The notes beneath the pieces are model-generated. The model made no database searches. It saw only the letters and a list, made by a program, of their open reading frames with translations, and had not been told where the DNA came from. A program made the translations under genes and the position numbers. Below, piece after piece: positions 8,820-16,604 of a stretch of DNA of 33,526 nt. Within the stretch, counting starts at the first letter, position 1; every line of letters starts with the position of its first letter. The stretch comes from Nocardia takedensis NBRC 100417 (lineage in GTDB: Bacteria > Actinomycetota > Actinomycetes > Mycobacteriales > Mycobacteriaceae), in contig NZ_BAGG01000072.1 in the NCBI RefSeq assembly GCF_000308695.1, positions 1 to 33,526 of the forward strand. Direction: 5' to 3'.

Positions 8820-9303
8820 ACGGTCGGCTGACCTCGTAGGTGCCGATCTCGTCGGTGACGGTCACGGTGACGGTCCTGGCCGCGCCGTCCACGCGCACCG
8901 CGCAGTCGAAGACCGTGCCGATCGCCACGGGCTGCTCCGCGGGGCAGTTCACCGTGCGCACGTCGTCGAATCCGTAGGACTCACCGAGGACCGAGGCCAC
9001 GCCGCGCTGCACCGCCGCCCGGTCGAGGACCTCGACCGGGGGCACGGCGAGCACGGGGGTGGTGGGCGCCGCCGTCGTCTGGGAGGCGACCGCGGGTTTC
9101 GGCGCGCGCGGCGCGGATTCGCGGATGTTGACCACGACGAGCGCGGCGATCACCCCCACGATCGCGATCGCGAAAGCGGCCGCGACGCCGGCGATGATCA
9201 CCGGCACCCAGCCGTTCGCGTCGTAACCCGACTCCGGCTCGCGCGGGGGCTCGGCGATCGGATAGGGGCGAGAGGTATTCGGCTGTCGTGTCGGTACCGT
9301 CAT
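8815..9303 (-). CDS. DUF4333 domain-containing membrane-anchored protein
   Basis: This is a 162-residue protein. A polar N-terminus (about 30 residues) is followed by one membrane span, WVPVIIAGVAAAFAIAIVGVIAALVVV, then a Pro/Ala/Thr linker. The C-terminal domain carries the DUF4333 signature, with two cysteines in VNCPAEQPVAIGTVFDCAV that probably form a disulfide outside the membrane. The family is common in actinobacteria and its function is unknown. I chose ATG 9303 over the GTG just upstream because the GGAGGG ribosome site is then 6 nt away. The 167-bp spacer upstream (9304-9470) shows no gene I can support. Confidence 0.8.
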   Translation of the reverse strand: MTVPTRQPNTSRPYPIAEPPREPESGYDANGWVPVIIAGVAAAFAIAIVGVIAALVVVNIRESAPRAPKPAVASQTTAAPTTPVLAVPPVEVLDRAAVQRGVASVLGESYGFDDVRTVNCPAEQPVAIGTVFDCAVRVDGAARTVTVTVTDEIGTYEVSRPF

Positions 9304-9470
9304 CACGTGCCCTCCCCCCGGGGCAGGGCCGAATCATGACCTCCGCCAGTGAACTACCCCGGTTGCGCGCTGAGGATATCGGAGCCCGGGCGGCCTTCGC
9401 CCCACACTCCCCCGAAACGCGCTGTCCGGTGTGCGGATTGCGCCACGCGCACCGGCCGCGGCGCAGGTCG

Positions 9471-9854
9471 TCAGGGGGTCGGGGTGATCTCGATGCCGAT
9501 CGTCCCGGCCTTGCCGCGCCGCAGGTTGCTGCCGATGATGGTCAGCGGACCCAGGATGAAGTACTTGCGCTTCAACAGTTTCCGCACGTGCTCGGTCTCG
9601 GCGGCGTCGAGGATGCGGCCGGTGCCGGCCACTTCCTCGCCCTTGGGTTTGCCGCGCACGTCGCACGGACGCACCGTGACGGCGGGGTTGCGCCGCAACC
9701 GCTTGACCTTCCAGCTGTCGGTGACGGTCCAGACGTAGAGTTTGTCGCCCTCGGCGACCGCCCACAGCGGCGTGCCGACCGGCGTGCCGTCCTTGCGGTA
9801 GGTGGTCAGCAGTACGTAGTCCGCTTTGCCCAGGGCTCCCAGCGTATCGGTCAT
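9471..9854 (-). CDS. PPOX-class (split beta-barrel) F420/flavin-dependent oxidoreductase, Rv2061c-like
   Basis: This small single-domain protein of 127 residues has the pyridoxamine-phosphate-oxidase-like split barrel: VLLTTYRKDGTPVGTPLWAVAEGDKLYVWT, then KVKRLRRNPAVTVRPCDVRGKP, then a C-terminal segment on a GTI-GIEI strand. It resembles the mycobacterial Rv2061c family, thought to use F420 or a flavin; the substrate is unknown. The start at ATG 9854 is supported by a minus-strand TAGGCT (9861-9866) 6 nt upstream, so the mRNA is probably leaderless. In M. tuberculosis the relative sits beside cobN; here it is about 7.5 kb away, next to the aminopeptidase gene. Confidence 0.85.
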   Translation of the reverse strand: MTDTLGALGKADYVLLTTYRKDGTPVGTPLWAVAEGDKLYVWTVTDSWKVKRLRRNPAVTVRPCDVRGKPKGEEVAGTGRILDAAETEHVRKLLKRKYFILGPLTIIGSNLRRGKAGTIGIEITPTP

Positions 9855-9885
9855 GTGCGCAGCCTAATCGCGAACGCGGCCGCGG

Positions 9886-10653
9886 TCAGTGCGCGCGGGT
9901 GAGCACCAGCGGACCGTCCTCGGTGACGGCGACGGTGTGTTCGGAGTGCGCGGTGCGCGACCCGTCGGCCGAGCGGATGGTCCAGCCGTCGGGGTCGGTG
10001 ACGATGCGGTCGGTGCCCGCCGCGAACCAGGGTTCGATGGCGATCGTCAGGCCGGGGCGCAACGGGTAGCCGCGGCCGGGGCGGCCCTGATTCGCGATGT
10101 GCGGGTCCTCGTGCATGGTGCGGCCGAGTCCGTGCCCGCCGAATTCGGTGTTGACCGGGTAGCCCGCGGCGCGCGCGACCCCGGCGATGGCGGCGGACAG
10201 GTCGCCGACGCGGTTGCCCGGCACGGCGACCGCGACGGCCGCCGCGAGCGCGTCCTCGGTGGCGCGCACCAATCGCCGGTCGGGTTCGGCGGCCGTGCCG
10301 ACGATGACGGTGATCGCCGAATCGGCCACCCAGCCGTCGAGGGAGACGGCCAGATCGATGCTGAGCACGTCGCCGTCGCGCAGGGCGTAGTCGAAGGGCA
10401 GGCCGTGCAGGACGGCGTCGTTGACCGAGAGGCAGACGGTGTTGCGGAACGGCCCGCGCCCGAAGGAAGGCGCGTAGTCCCAGTAGCAGGAGACCGCGCC
10501 GCGTTCGCGGATGCGTTCGCGCACATGGGCTTCCAGTTCCAGCAGGTTGACCCCGACCCGCGCGCGCTCACGCAGTTCGCCCAGCACTTCGGCGACGAAC
10601 CGGCCGGTGACCGCCATGCGTTCGATCTCCGCGGGCGTCTTCAGTTCCACCAT
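9886..10653 (-). CDS. map: Methionine aminopeptidase, type I
   Basis: This 255-residue enzyme removes the initiator methionine from nascent proteins in the cytosol. All five metal ligands are visible: D100 (LSIDLAVS), D111 (WVADSA), H174 (EFGGHGLGRTMHEDPH), E207 (TIAIEPW) and E238 (AHSEHTVAV). The second catalytic histidine, H181, is also present. These positions are offset by three from E. coli Map, so the enzyme looks intact. It lacks the N-terminal extension of some actinobacterial paralogues. ATG 10653 is preceded by GGAGG at 5 nt. The divergent XRE gene and two palindromes (10666-10711) suggest regulated expression, which is unusual for a housekeeping enzyme. It is more likely an accessory paralogue than the essential copy, though that is inference. 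Confidence 0.95.
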   Translation of the reverse strand: MVELKTPAEIERMAVTGRFVAEVLGELRERARVGVNLLELEAHVRERIRERGAVSCYWDYAPSFGRGPFRNTVCLSVNDAVLHGLPFDYALRDGDVLSIDLAVSLDGWVADSAITVIVGTAAEPDRRLVRATEDALAAAVAVAVPGNRVGDLSAAIAGVARAAGYPVNTEFGGHGLGRTMHEDPHIANQGRPGRGYPLRPGLTIAIEPWFAAGTDRIVTDPDGWTIRSADGSRTAHSEHTVAVTEDGPLVLTRAH

Positions 10654-10665
10654 CACGACCTCCAC

Positions 10666-10683
10666 TCGGTATTTTTATACCGA
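10666..10683. promoter_or_regulatory. Palindromic operator 1 in the map/XRE divergent promoter
   Basis: TCGGTATTTTTATACCGA has perfect 7-bp arms around a TTTT centre. It lies between the likely map transcription start and its ribosome site. It shares the GGTAT/ATACC core with operator 2, whose centre is 30 bp away (about three helix turns). The AT-rich sequence stands out strongly from the surrounding GC-rich DNA. Confidence 0.75.
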
Positions 10684-10693
10684 GCCTAACCGC

Positions 10694-10722
10694 TTGCGGT
10701 ATTTAAATACCAATCGTAGGGT
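10694..10722 (+). promoter_or_regulatory. Promoter of the XRE gene with embedded palindromic operator 2
   Basis: A -35-like TTGCGG (10694-10699) and a -10-like TAGGGT (10717-10722) are 17 bp apart. The predicted start falls on ATG 10730, giving a leaderless mRNA. The perfect 14-bp palindrome GGTATTTAAATACC (10698-10711) overlaps the end of the -35 and fills most of the spacer, so a bound repressor would block this promoter. On the opposite strand TAGGCT (10683-10688) may be the map -10 box. Confidence 0.7.
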
Positions 10723-10729
10723 GGGCCGC

Positions 10730-10993
10730 ATGGTTCGCCTCCCGCTCACCCCCGCCCAGATCGAAGCCGGTCGCAGGCTCGGCGGTCGGCTGCGGTCCGC
10801 GCGCGCGGACCGCGATCTCGCCGAGGTCGCCGCCGCCGCGGGCATCTCCCCGGAGACGCTGCGCAAGATCGAGACCGGCAGGCTGCCCTCCCCCGCCTTC
10901 GGCACGGTGGTCGCCCTCGGTCTCGCCCTGGACGTGCCGTTGCAGGATCTGGCCGACGCCTATCGCGCGGCCGGACTGGCCGAATCCGCCTGA
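10730..10993 (+). CDS. Small XRE-family helix-turn-helix regulator
   Basis: This 87-residue protein is almost entirely one Cro/CI-type domain: LGGRLRSARADRDLAEVAAAAGISPETLRKIETGRLPSPAFGTVVALGLALDVPLQDLADAY (about residues 17-78). The recognition helix is SPETLRKIETGR. There is no sensor domain, so it would act as a simple dimeric repressor or respond through a partner. ATG 10730 was chosen; it is 7 nt after the -10-like box, and an in-frame GTG lies at 10721. The two flanking palindromes are its probable binding sites, giving autoregulation and control of the divergent map gene. That link is inferred from position. Confidence 0.9.
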   Translation: MVRLPLTPAQIEAGRRLGGRLRSARADRDLAEVAAAAGISPETLRKIETGRLPSPAFGTVVALGLALDVPLQDLADAYRAAGLAESA

Positions 10994-11026
10994 CGCGCGC
11001 CGCGTAGACCGCGGGACGGGGAAACT

Positions 11027-11377
11027 TCAGCCCACGCCGCCGCCGATCGCCAGGAAGACCGTCATCAGCACGAGCAGGAACCATCCCGCGCCCTGCCAGA
11101 TCGGCCAACTGCCGCCTTCGCGCCACACCCGGTAGGTCCGGACGAACGCGCCGATCCCGCCCAGCAGCAGCAGGACGGCGGGCACGAGGACGACGACGAG
11201 TCCCGCGGTGGTGTCGCACAGCGTGGTCTCGGCGGCGGCGCAGGATTCGCGCCGCCCCGCCCAGGCCGCGGCCACCGCGACGTACACCGCGACGACCGCG
11301 ATCACACCCAGGACGTAGCGCACCGCGCGACGGAACGAACCGTCGTCCTTCCAGACCTTGCCCGCGTCGTCGCCCAT
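11027..11377 (-). CDS. Small membrane protein of unknown function
   Basis: This 116-residue protein starts at ATG 11377, with a strong AGGAGGT ribosome site 3-4 nt upstream. Three hydrophobic segments are visible: VLGVIAVVAVYVAVAAAWA, GLVVVLVPAVLLLLGGIGAFV and GWFLLVLMTVFLAIGGGVG. The first loop holds two cysteines (RRESCAAAETTLCDTTAG) that could form a disulfide on the outer face. I do not recognise a family. It lies 53 bp downstream of the DHA2 exporter on the same strand and could be co-transcribed with it, although its strong ribosome site also allows independent expression. Confidence 0.75.
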   Translation of the reverse strand: MGDDAGKVWKDDGSFRRAVRYVLGVIAVVAVYVAVAAAWAGRRESCAAAETTLCDTTAGLVVVLVPAVLLLLGGIGAFVRTYRVWREGGSWPIWQGAGWFLLVLMTVFLAIGGGVG

Positions 11378-11430
11378 CGCACCTCCTAGGGCCCGTGTTG
11401 CCGAGCCGACGCCGGTCAAACAGGGCCGGC

Positions 11431-12891
11431 TCAGCGGGCCTCGCTCACCTCCGGTTCGGCGACCACGGGCGGGAGGGGTTTCCCACGCAGCAGGATCAGC
11501 CCGAGCAGGGCGGCGGCGACGCTGAAGCCCGCACTGATCCACGACCCCGCCGACATGGCCGCGGTGAACGCCTCCTTGGCGGCGTCCGCGTAGCCGAGTT
11601 CGAAGGCGACGCCGATGGAGTCGCGCGCGGCCTCCGGGATGTCGGCGGGCATGTGGTCGGTGTAGACGCCGGCCAGCGCGCTGCCGAGGACGGCGATGCT
11701 GATCGCCATGCCGACCTGTTGCAGGGTGTCGTTGAGGGCCGAACCGACGCCCGCGTGCTCGAGCGGGATCGCGTTCATGATCGAGGCGTAGGCCGCCGGG
11801 CCCGCGAGGCCGCCGCCCGCGCCCATCACCAACATCGCGACCAGCACCCACAGGTAGCCCTCGCCCGTGGCCAGCACGGCGAAGGCCGCGCCCATGACCA
11901 GCAGGCCGGACACGATCAGGGTCTTGTTGCTGATCCGACGACCCAGGGTCGCGCCGAGGCCGTTGCAGATCGCCGCCGCCACCGCGTACGGCAGCAGCGC
12001 CAGGCCGGCCCGCATCGGCCCGTAGCCGAGGACGAATTGCAGGTATTGGGTCAGGATCAGCATGACCGCGCCCATGCCGAAGACCATGAGCAGCAACGTG
12101 AGCGCGGTGCCGGTGAAATCCCGGTGGGCGAAGACGCCCAGCGGCAGCATCGGATGGGCCGAGCGCGCCTCCCACACGACGAAGCCGACGGCGGCGACCA
12201 CGGCCACCGCGATCGTGGCGGGATTCCATTCGCGTTCGATGATCACGTAGACGGTGGCGCCCAGCGCCAGGATCGACAGCACGACCCCGACCGCGTCGAC
12301 CGGGCGCTGTTCGCCGGTGGTCTCGGGCATCAGCAGCACCGCGGCCGCGATGGCCGCGGCCGCGACCGGGATGTTGATCAGGAACACCGAACCCCACCAG
12401 TAGTGCTCGAGCAGGAAGCCGCCCAGGGTGGGGCCCAGGACGATGCCGACCATGGACACGGTGGTCCACGCGGCCATCGCGGTGCGGCGTTCGTCCTCGG
12501 CGAAGGTGGTCATGAGGATGGACAGGGTCGAGGGCATGACCAGCGACCCGCCGATGCCCATCGCGGCGCGCGCCGCGACGACCTGCCACGGTTCGGTGGC
12601 CAGGACGGCGGCCAGCGACGCCACGCCGAAGACCGCCAGGCCGATGATCAGAATGCGCCGTCTGCCGTAGCGGTCGGACAGGCTGCCCGCCGTCAGCAGC
12701 AGGCCGGCGAAGACCAGGACGTAGGCGTCCAGGATCCATTGGATGTCGGCGGGCGTCGCGCCGAGTTCGGTGATGAGCGACGGGATGGCCAGATTGAGGA
12801 CGGTGCCGTCGATCATCAGCACCAGCAGGGACAGACAGAGCACCCCCAGCACCCACCAGCGGCGGGGGTCTCGCACAGTGTTCGATTCCAC
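11431..12891 (-). CDS. MFS multidrug exporter, DHA2 (EmrB/QacA) family
   Basis: The 486-residue protein has about 14 hydrophobic spans, as in DHA2 drug/proton antiporters. Family motifs are VLMIDGTVLNLAIPSLI in the first span, WILDAYVLVFAGLLLTAGSLSDRYGRRRIL (motif A) and, in the fifth span, MVGIVLGPTLGGFLLEHYWWGSVFLINIPV (motif C). It should export hydrophobic or cationic compounds. The start is placed at GTG 12891; GTG 12897, six bases upstream, is equally possible, because a minus-strand -10-like TATCGT (12903-12908) is very close and a leaderless start is likely. The operator at 12892-12926 and the divergent TetR gene make substrate-induced derepression the likely control. Confidence 0.93.
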   Translation of the reverse strand: MESNTVRDPRRWWVLGVLCLSLLVLMIDGTVLNLAIPSLITELGATPADIQWILDAYVLVFAGLLLTAGSLSDRYGRRRILIIGLAVFGVASLAAVLATEPWQVVAARAAMGIGGSLVMPSTLSILMTTFAEDERRTAMAAWTTVSMVGIVLGPTLGGFLLEHYWWGSVFLINIPVAAAAIAAAVLLMPETTGEQRPVDAVGVVLSILALGATVYVIIEREWNPATIAVAVVAAVGFVVWEARSAHPMLPLGVFAHRDFTGTALTLLLMVFGMGAVMLILTQYLQFVLGYGPMRAGLALLPYAVAAAICNGLGATLGRRISNKTLIVSGLLVMGAAFAVLATGEGYLWVLVAMLVMGAGGGLAGPAAYASIMNAIPLEHAGVGSALNDTLQQVGMAISIAVLGSALAGVYTDHMPADIPEAARDSIGVAFELGYADAAKEAFTAAMSAGSWISAGFSVAAALLGLILLRGKPLPPVVAEPEVSEAR

Positions 12892-12926
12892 TCGCACACC
12901 GTACGATAAATTGGTACAGCGTGCGA
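12892..12926. promoter_or_regulatory. 35-bp imperfect inverted repeat, TetR operator, with both divergent promoters
   Basis: The arms TCGCACACCGTAC (12892-12904) and GTACAGCGTGCGA (12914-12926) are complementary at 11 of 13 positions around a 9-bp AT-rich spacer. The minus-strand -10-like TATCGT of the exporter (12903-12908) lies inside it. For the plus-strand TetR gene, -35-like TTGGTA (12911-12916) and -10-like TAGGAT (12933-12938) are spaced 16 bp and partly overlap the repeat. One bound TetR dimer pair would block both promoters. Confidence 0.75.
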
Positions 12927-12945
12927 GCGAATTAGGATCGGACGG

Positions 12946-13683
12946 GTGAGCAAGCAGTTCTCGTCGGTATGGACCAGGCCGACCCGCAGGCCCAAGGCCG
13001 CGGGGCTCAGTCGTGAGCAGATCGTGGCCGCGGCGATCGAACTGCTCGACGCCGAAGGTCTGGCGGCGCTGAGCATGCGCAAACTCGGCGCGCGACTCGA
13101 CGCCGGAGCCACCAGCCTGTACTGGCACGTCGCCACCAAGGACGATCTGCTGGAACTGGCGCTCGACGAATTCTGGGGCACCCTCGAACTCGGCGACCCG
13201 ACCGTGCCGTGGCGCGAATTCGTCACCGCCTTCGCCCACGAACTGCGCCGCGGCCTGGTGGCCCACCCCTGGGCGGCCTCCCTGGTGGGTCAACTGCCCA
13301 GCATGGGGCCCAAGGCGCTGCGCCTGACCGACCGGTTGCACCGCGCCTTCATGGCGGCGGGCTTCACCGGCACCGACGTCGCGCTGGCCAGCGGGACCGT
13401 GCTGTGTTTCGTCCTGGGGCAGGTGATCCCGGAACTGGCCTGGACCCGCATGGGCGCGGACCAACGGACCCACGACCAACTGGTCGAGCAGGTCCTCGAC
13501 CTGGCGGCCGACTACCCGGAGATGGTCGCCGAATACCGCGCCTCCCCCAAGATCCCGCTCGCCGCCGCGCGCGAGGTCGCCTTCGACTTCGGACTGGTGT
13601 GCGCGCTGGACGGACTGGCCGCGCGCCTGCGCCGACCCGGCGGGGTCGACGGCGAGCGCGTGCGCGCGGCCACCGAGGGGTGA
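12946..13683 (+). CDS. TetR family regulator with TetR_C-type C-terminus
   Basis: This is a 245-residue regulator. The helix-turn-helix region is LSREQIVAAAIELLDAEGLAALSMRKLGARLDAGATSLYWHVATKDDLLELALD (about residues 24-77). The SLYWHVATKDDLL form is characteristic of the tetracycline-repressor branch (TetR_C), whose members often control an adjacent drug efflux gene. GTG 12946 lies 7 nt after a TAGGAT box, implying a leaderless transcript. It is divergent from the DHA2 exporter, 54 bp away, and almost certainly represses it through the inverted repeat between them. The inducer is unknown. Confidence 0.94.
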   Translation: MSKQFSSVWTRPTRRPKAAGLSREQIVAAAIELLDAEGLAALSMRKLGARLDAGATSLYWHVATKDDLLELALDEFWGTLELGDPTVPWREFVTAFAHELRRGLVAHPWAASLVGQLPSMGPKALRLTDRLHRAFMAAGFTGTDVALASGTVLCFVLGQVIPELAWTRMGADQRTHDQLVEQVLDLAADYPEMVAEYRASPKIPLAAAREVAFDFGLVCALDGLAARLRRPGGVDGERVRAATEG

Positions 13684-13699
13684 ACCGCGCGCACGGCCC

Positions 13700-14671
13700 T
13701 CACGCCTCGGTCACGAACCCCCGCGCGACCATCCAGTCCCTGGCCACCTCGGCGGGTTCGCGGCCCTCCACGTCGACCTGGCGGTTCAGATCGGTGATGG
13801 TCTCGTTGGTCAGCAACCGCGAGATCGGGGTCAGCACCTCGATGATCGCCGGATGCGCGGCGGCGAAATCCTCGCGCAATACCAAGGCCGCGTTGTACTT
13901 CGGGAAGAAGCCGCGATCGTCGGTGAGCAGCACCAGATCCAGGGCGGGGATGCGGCCGTCGGTGGCGGCCACCGAGCCGAACCGGCATTGGGTGGCGTCC
14001 GCGGTGGCCTGATAGACCACCGCGTCCTGCACGATCTGCTTGCGGACCGCGCCCACGTCGATGCCGTAGGCGCGGGCCATACCCGGGTAGCCGTCCTGAC
14101 GGACGTTGAACTCGGTGCCGACGCAGGTGGCCGCGGCCCCCGCGTCGCTCGCGACCAGCGCCGCGTACTGCGAGAGTGTGCGCACACCGGTCTGCTCGGC
14201 GGTGCGGCGACTCGTGGCGATCGCGTAGGTGTTGTTCATCGGGGCCATCGCCGCCCACCGCATGCCGTGCTCGGCGCGGTCCTGGGCGGCCACCGCCTCG
14301 AACTGGCCGTTCTCGTCGGGGATCGGGGTCTCGTTGCCCAGGTAGTTGATCCACCCCGTGCCGGTGTAGTCGTAGGCGATGTCGATCTGACCGTGCAACT
14401 GCGCGTCGCGCAGGCTGTTGGAGCCCTGGATGTTGGTCAGGTCGCGCACCTCGGCCCCGGCCGCGACGAGTGCGAATTCGATCAGGTAGCCCAGGATGCT
14501 CTGCTCGGTGAAATCCTTGGAGCCCACCGTGACCGCGACGCCGTCGAGCGCGGCGACGGGGGTGATGCTGCCCGGACCGACCCGCAGCGGCACCGCGCCG
14601 CCGGATTGCAGACCGCAGGCCGCCAGCGCCGAAGTCACCAGCACGGCGATCAGGACGCGCGCCGCTCTCAT
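13700..14671 (-). CDS. Osmoprotectant (glycine betaine/choline-type) ABC transporter substrate-binding lipoprotein
   Basis: The 323-residue precursor has a lipoprotein signal, MRAARVLIAVLVTSALAAC, with lipobox LAAC, so the mature protein is anchored outside the membrane. The OpuAC-type domain begins VAVTVGSKDFTEQSILGYLIEFALVAAGAEV, followed by LRDAQLHGQIDIAYDYTGTGWINYLG, a hallmark of OsmX/OpuCC binding proteins for quaternary amines. It is the last gene of a four-gene operon, and its ATG overlaps the stop of the upstream permease. The exact ligand (glycine betaine, choline, carnitine or similar) cannot be told. Confidence 0.93.
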   Translation of the reverse strand: MRAARVLIAVLVTSALAACGLQSGGAVPLRVGPGSITPVAALDGVAVTVGSKDFTEQSILGYLIEFALVAAGAEVRDLTNIQGSNSLRDAQLHGQIDIAYDYTGTGWINYLGNETPIPDENGQFEAVAAQDRAEHGMRWAAMAPMNNTYAIATSRRTAEQTGVRTLSQYAALVASDAGAAATCVGTEFNVRQDGYPGMARAYGIDVGAVRKQIVQDAVVYQATADATQCRFGSVAATDGRIPALDLVLLTDDRGFFPKYNAALVLREDFAAAHPAIIEVLTPISRLLTNETITDLNRQVDVEGREPAEVARDWMVARGFVTEA

Positions 14672-15432
14672 TTCAGCCCCCGCGGGCCGAGGAACTGTTC
14701 GGCCAGCGCGCCGAGCCAGTCCACCAGCAACGCCAGCGCCACCGCCAGCACCGCGCCCACGACCAGGGTCACGTTGTCGCGCAACTTGTATCCGGTGTCG
14801 ATGAGGATGCCCAACCCGCCCGCGCTGACCAGGAACGACAGCGTCGCGGTGCCGACCGCGAGGACCAGCGAGGTGCGCAGGCCCGCCAGGATGTAGGGCA
14901 CGGCCAGCGGGAATTCGATGCGGCGCAACACCGTCAGCGCCGACATGCCCTGACCGCGCCCCGCGTCCACCAGTACCGGGTCGACCTGCTGGTAGCCCAG
15001 GATGGTGTTGCGCAGCACCGGCAGCAACGAATAGAAGGCGATGGGGGCCACCCCGATCCAGAAGCCCGTGGTGCGGGTCCACAGGTAGAACAGCACGATC
15101 AGGCCGATGGCGGGCGCGGAGGCGCCGATATTGGCGATCCCGACGAAAACCGGTGCCAGACGCCGATATCCGGGACGCGTGAGCACCGTGCCCAGCGGCA
15201 CCGCCACCGCGATCACGATCAGGGTGACGGTGAGCGTGATCAGCACGTGCTGCCAGGTGACGGTGGCGATGTTGCCCACCTCCAGACTGGCCTGCTGGGT
15301 GACGGTCAATTCGCGGCGCAGCGCCCAGATCAGCACGCCCGCGGTGAGCAGCGCCACCACGACCGGCTGGACCAGCAGCCGCAGGTATTCGGCCCGGCTC
15401 TCGGTGGCGGGCCTGGTCGCGAGGTCGGTCAC
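14668..15432 (-). CDS. Osmoprotectant ABC transporter permease (OpuCB/ProW-type)
   Basis: The 254-residue protein has about six hydrophobic spans. The permease coupling (EAA-like) region is VDAGRGQGMSALTVLRRIEFPLAVPYILAGLRTSLVLAVG, typical of the proline/glycine-betaine permeases. It has a slightly longer N-terminus than the sister permease at 16591-17247. GTG 15432 overlaps the ATPase stop by 4 bp, and its own stop overlaps the binding-protein start, so the genes are translationally coupled. It forms the membrane channel, probably as a heterodimer with the other permease. Confidence 0.92.
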   Translation of the reverse strand: MTDLATRPATESRAEYLRLLVQPVVVALLTAGVLIWALRRELTVTQQASLEVGNIATVTWQHVLITLTVTLIVIAVAVPLGTVLTRPGYRRLAPVFVGIANIGASAPAIGLIVLFYLWTRTTGFWIGVAPIAFYSLLPVLRNTILGYQQVDPVLVDAGRGQGMSALTVLRRIEFPLAVPYILAGLRTSLVLAVGTATLSFLVSAGGLGILIDTGYKLRDNVTLVVGAVLAVALALLVDWLGALAEQFLGPRGLK

Positions 15433-16604
15433 GGCCCCTCCTCCCCGCGTGCGCGCAGGGCCGACAGGTGCGCGACGAGCGTGTCGATGGTGACCACGCC
15501 CGCGTACGCGCCGTCCGGCCCGACGACCACCGCGGTCGCGCCGCGCTCGGACAGCAGCGCCTCGAGCGCGTCCTGGAGGGTGTCCTCGGTGGTGACCGTG
15601 GTCCCGACCGGCGACCCCGCCTCCGACAGCGACGTGGCCACCGCGAGTTCGGCGGCGGTGACTCGGCGCAGCGGTCGGCGGCGCTCGTCCAGGACCACCG
15701 CCAGCGGCCGATTGCCCAGTGCCGCGCGCAGACTCGGCACGGAGTCGGATTCGGGGGCCGCCGGGCAGTCCTCGAGGGCGACCGCGCCGACGCGGGCGAG
15801 GCCGAGTTGTTTGAGCGAGGCGTCGGACCCCACGAAACCGGCCACCGTCTCGTCGGCGGGATCGGCCAGGATCGCGGCGGGCACGTCGTACTGGAGGATG
15901 CGGGACCCGTTGCCCAGCACCGCGATCCGGTCACCGAGCTTGACGGCTTCGCTGAAGTCGTGGGTGACGAAGACGATGGTCTTGCCGAGTTCGGTCTGTA
16001 GGCGCAGCAATTCGTCCTGCAACGCGCCGCGGGTGATCGGGTCGACCGCGCCGAACGGTTCGTCCATCAGCAGCACCGGCGGGTCGGCGGCCAGCGCCCG
16101 CGCCACGCCCACCCGCTGCTGCTGTCCGCCGGACAGTTGCCGGGGATAGCGGTCGCGGTAGGTGGCCGGGTCGAGCCCGACCAGATCCAGCATCTCCTCC
16201 ACCCGCGCCGCGGTCCGACGGCGGTCCCAACCGAGCAGGCCCGGGACGGTCGCGACGTTCTTGGCGACCGTCATGTGCGGGAACAGGCCCGCCTGCTGGA
16301 TGGAATAGCCGACGCCGCGCCGCAATTGGTCGGCATCCATCGCGGTGACCTCGCGGCCGCCGATGGTGATCGTGCCCGAGGTGGGCTCGATGAGCCGGTT
16401 GATCATCCGCATCGTGGTGGTCTTGCCGCAACCCGACGGTCCGACCAGCACCACGATCTCGCCGGCCGGGATCGTCAGCGACACCCGGTCCACGGCGGGA
16501 TCGCGCTGTCCCGGATAGTGTTTGGTGACCTCGTCGAGCACGATCTCGACCCCCGACACCGCCGCGGATCGAGGCGCTTCGGCGCGGATTTCACTGTCGG
16601 TCAC
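15429..16604 (-). CDS. Osmoprotectant ABC transporter ATP-binding subunit with CBS domains (ProV/OpuCA-type)
   Basis: This 391-residue ATPase carries Walker A GPSGCGKT (about residues 55-62), Q-loop SIQQAGLFPHMTV, signature LSGGQ (157-161), Walker B VLLMDEP (177-183) and the switch histidine in VFVTHDF. The C-terminal about 120 residues (SLRAALGNRPLAVVLDERRRPLRRVTAAEL and TLQDALEALLSERGATAVVVGPDGAYAGVVTIDTL) look like a CBS pair, which in OpuA/OpuC ATPases senses ionic strength or c-di-AMP. It energises uptake by the two permeases. GTG 16604 lies inside the upstream permease gene (14-bp overlap). Confidence 0.94.
   Translation of the reverse strand: MTDSEIRAEAPRSAAVSGVEIVLDEVTKHYPGQRDPAVDRVSLTIPAGEIVVLVGPSGCGKTTTMRMINRLIEPTSGTITIGGREVTAMDADQLRRGVGYSIQQAGLFPHMTVAKNVATVPGLLGWDRRRTAARVEEMLDLVGLDPATYRDRYPRQLSGGQQQRVGVARALAADPPVLLMDEPFGAVDPITRGALQDELLRLQTELGKTIVFVTHDFSEAVKLGDRIAVLGNGSRILQYDVPAAILADPADETVAGFVGSDASLKQLGLARVGAVALEDCPAAPESDSVPSLRAALGNRPLAVVLDERRRPLRRVTAAELAVATSLSEAGSPVGTTVTTEDTLQDALEALLSERGATAVVVGPDGAYAGVVTIDTLVAHLSALRARGEEGP

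Noticed and set aside
9304..9470. A small gene or RNA in the spacer between the DUF4333 and PPOX genes
   Set aside because: No recognisable tRNA or small-RNA fold and no supported coding frame; short frames here overlap flanking genes and have no family signal.
11403..11432. GAGCCG...CGGCTC inverted repeat at the end of the DHA2 exporter as a terminator
   Set aside because: Only six paired bases around a long loop, overlapping the stop codon and with no T-run; not distinguishable from chance in GC-rich DNA.
13700..15934. A 744-codon minus-strand frame running from ABC-ATPase DNA through the permease into the binding protein
   Set aside because: Only its last 323 codons match a real protein; the rest is out of frame with the recognised permease and ATPase genes.
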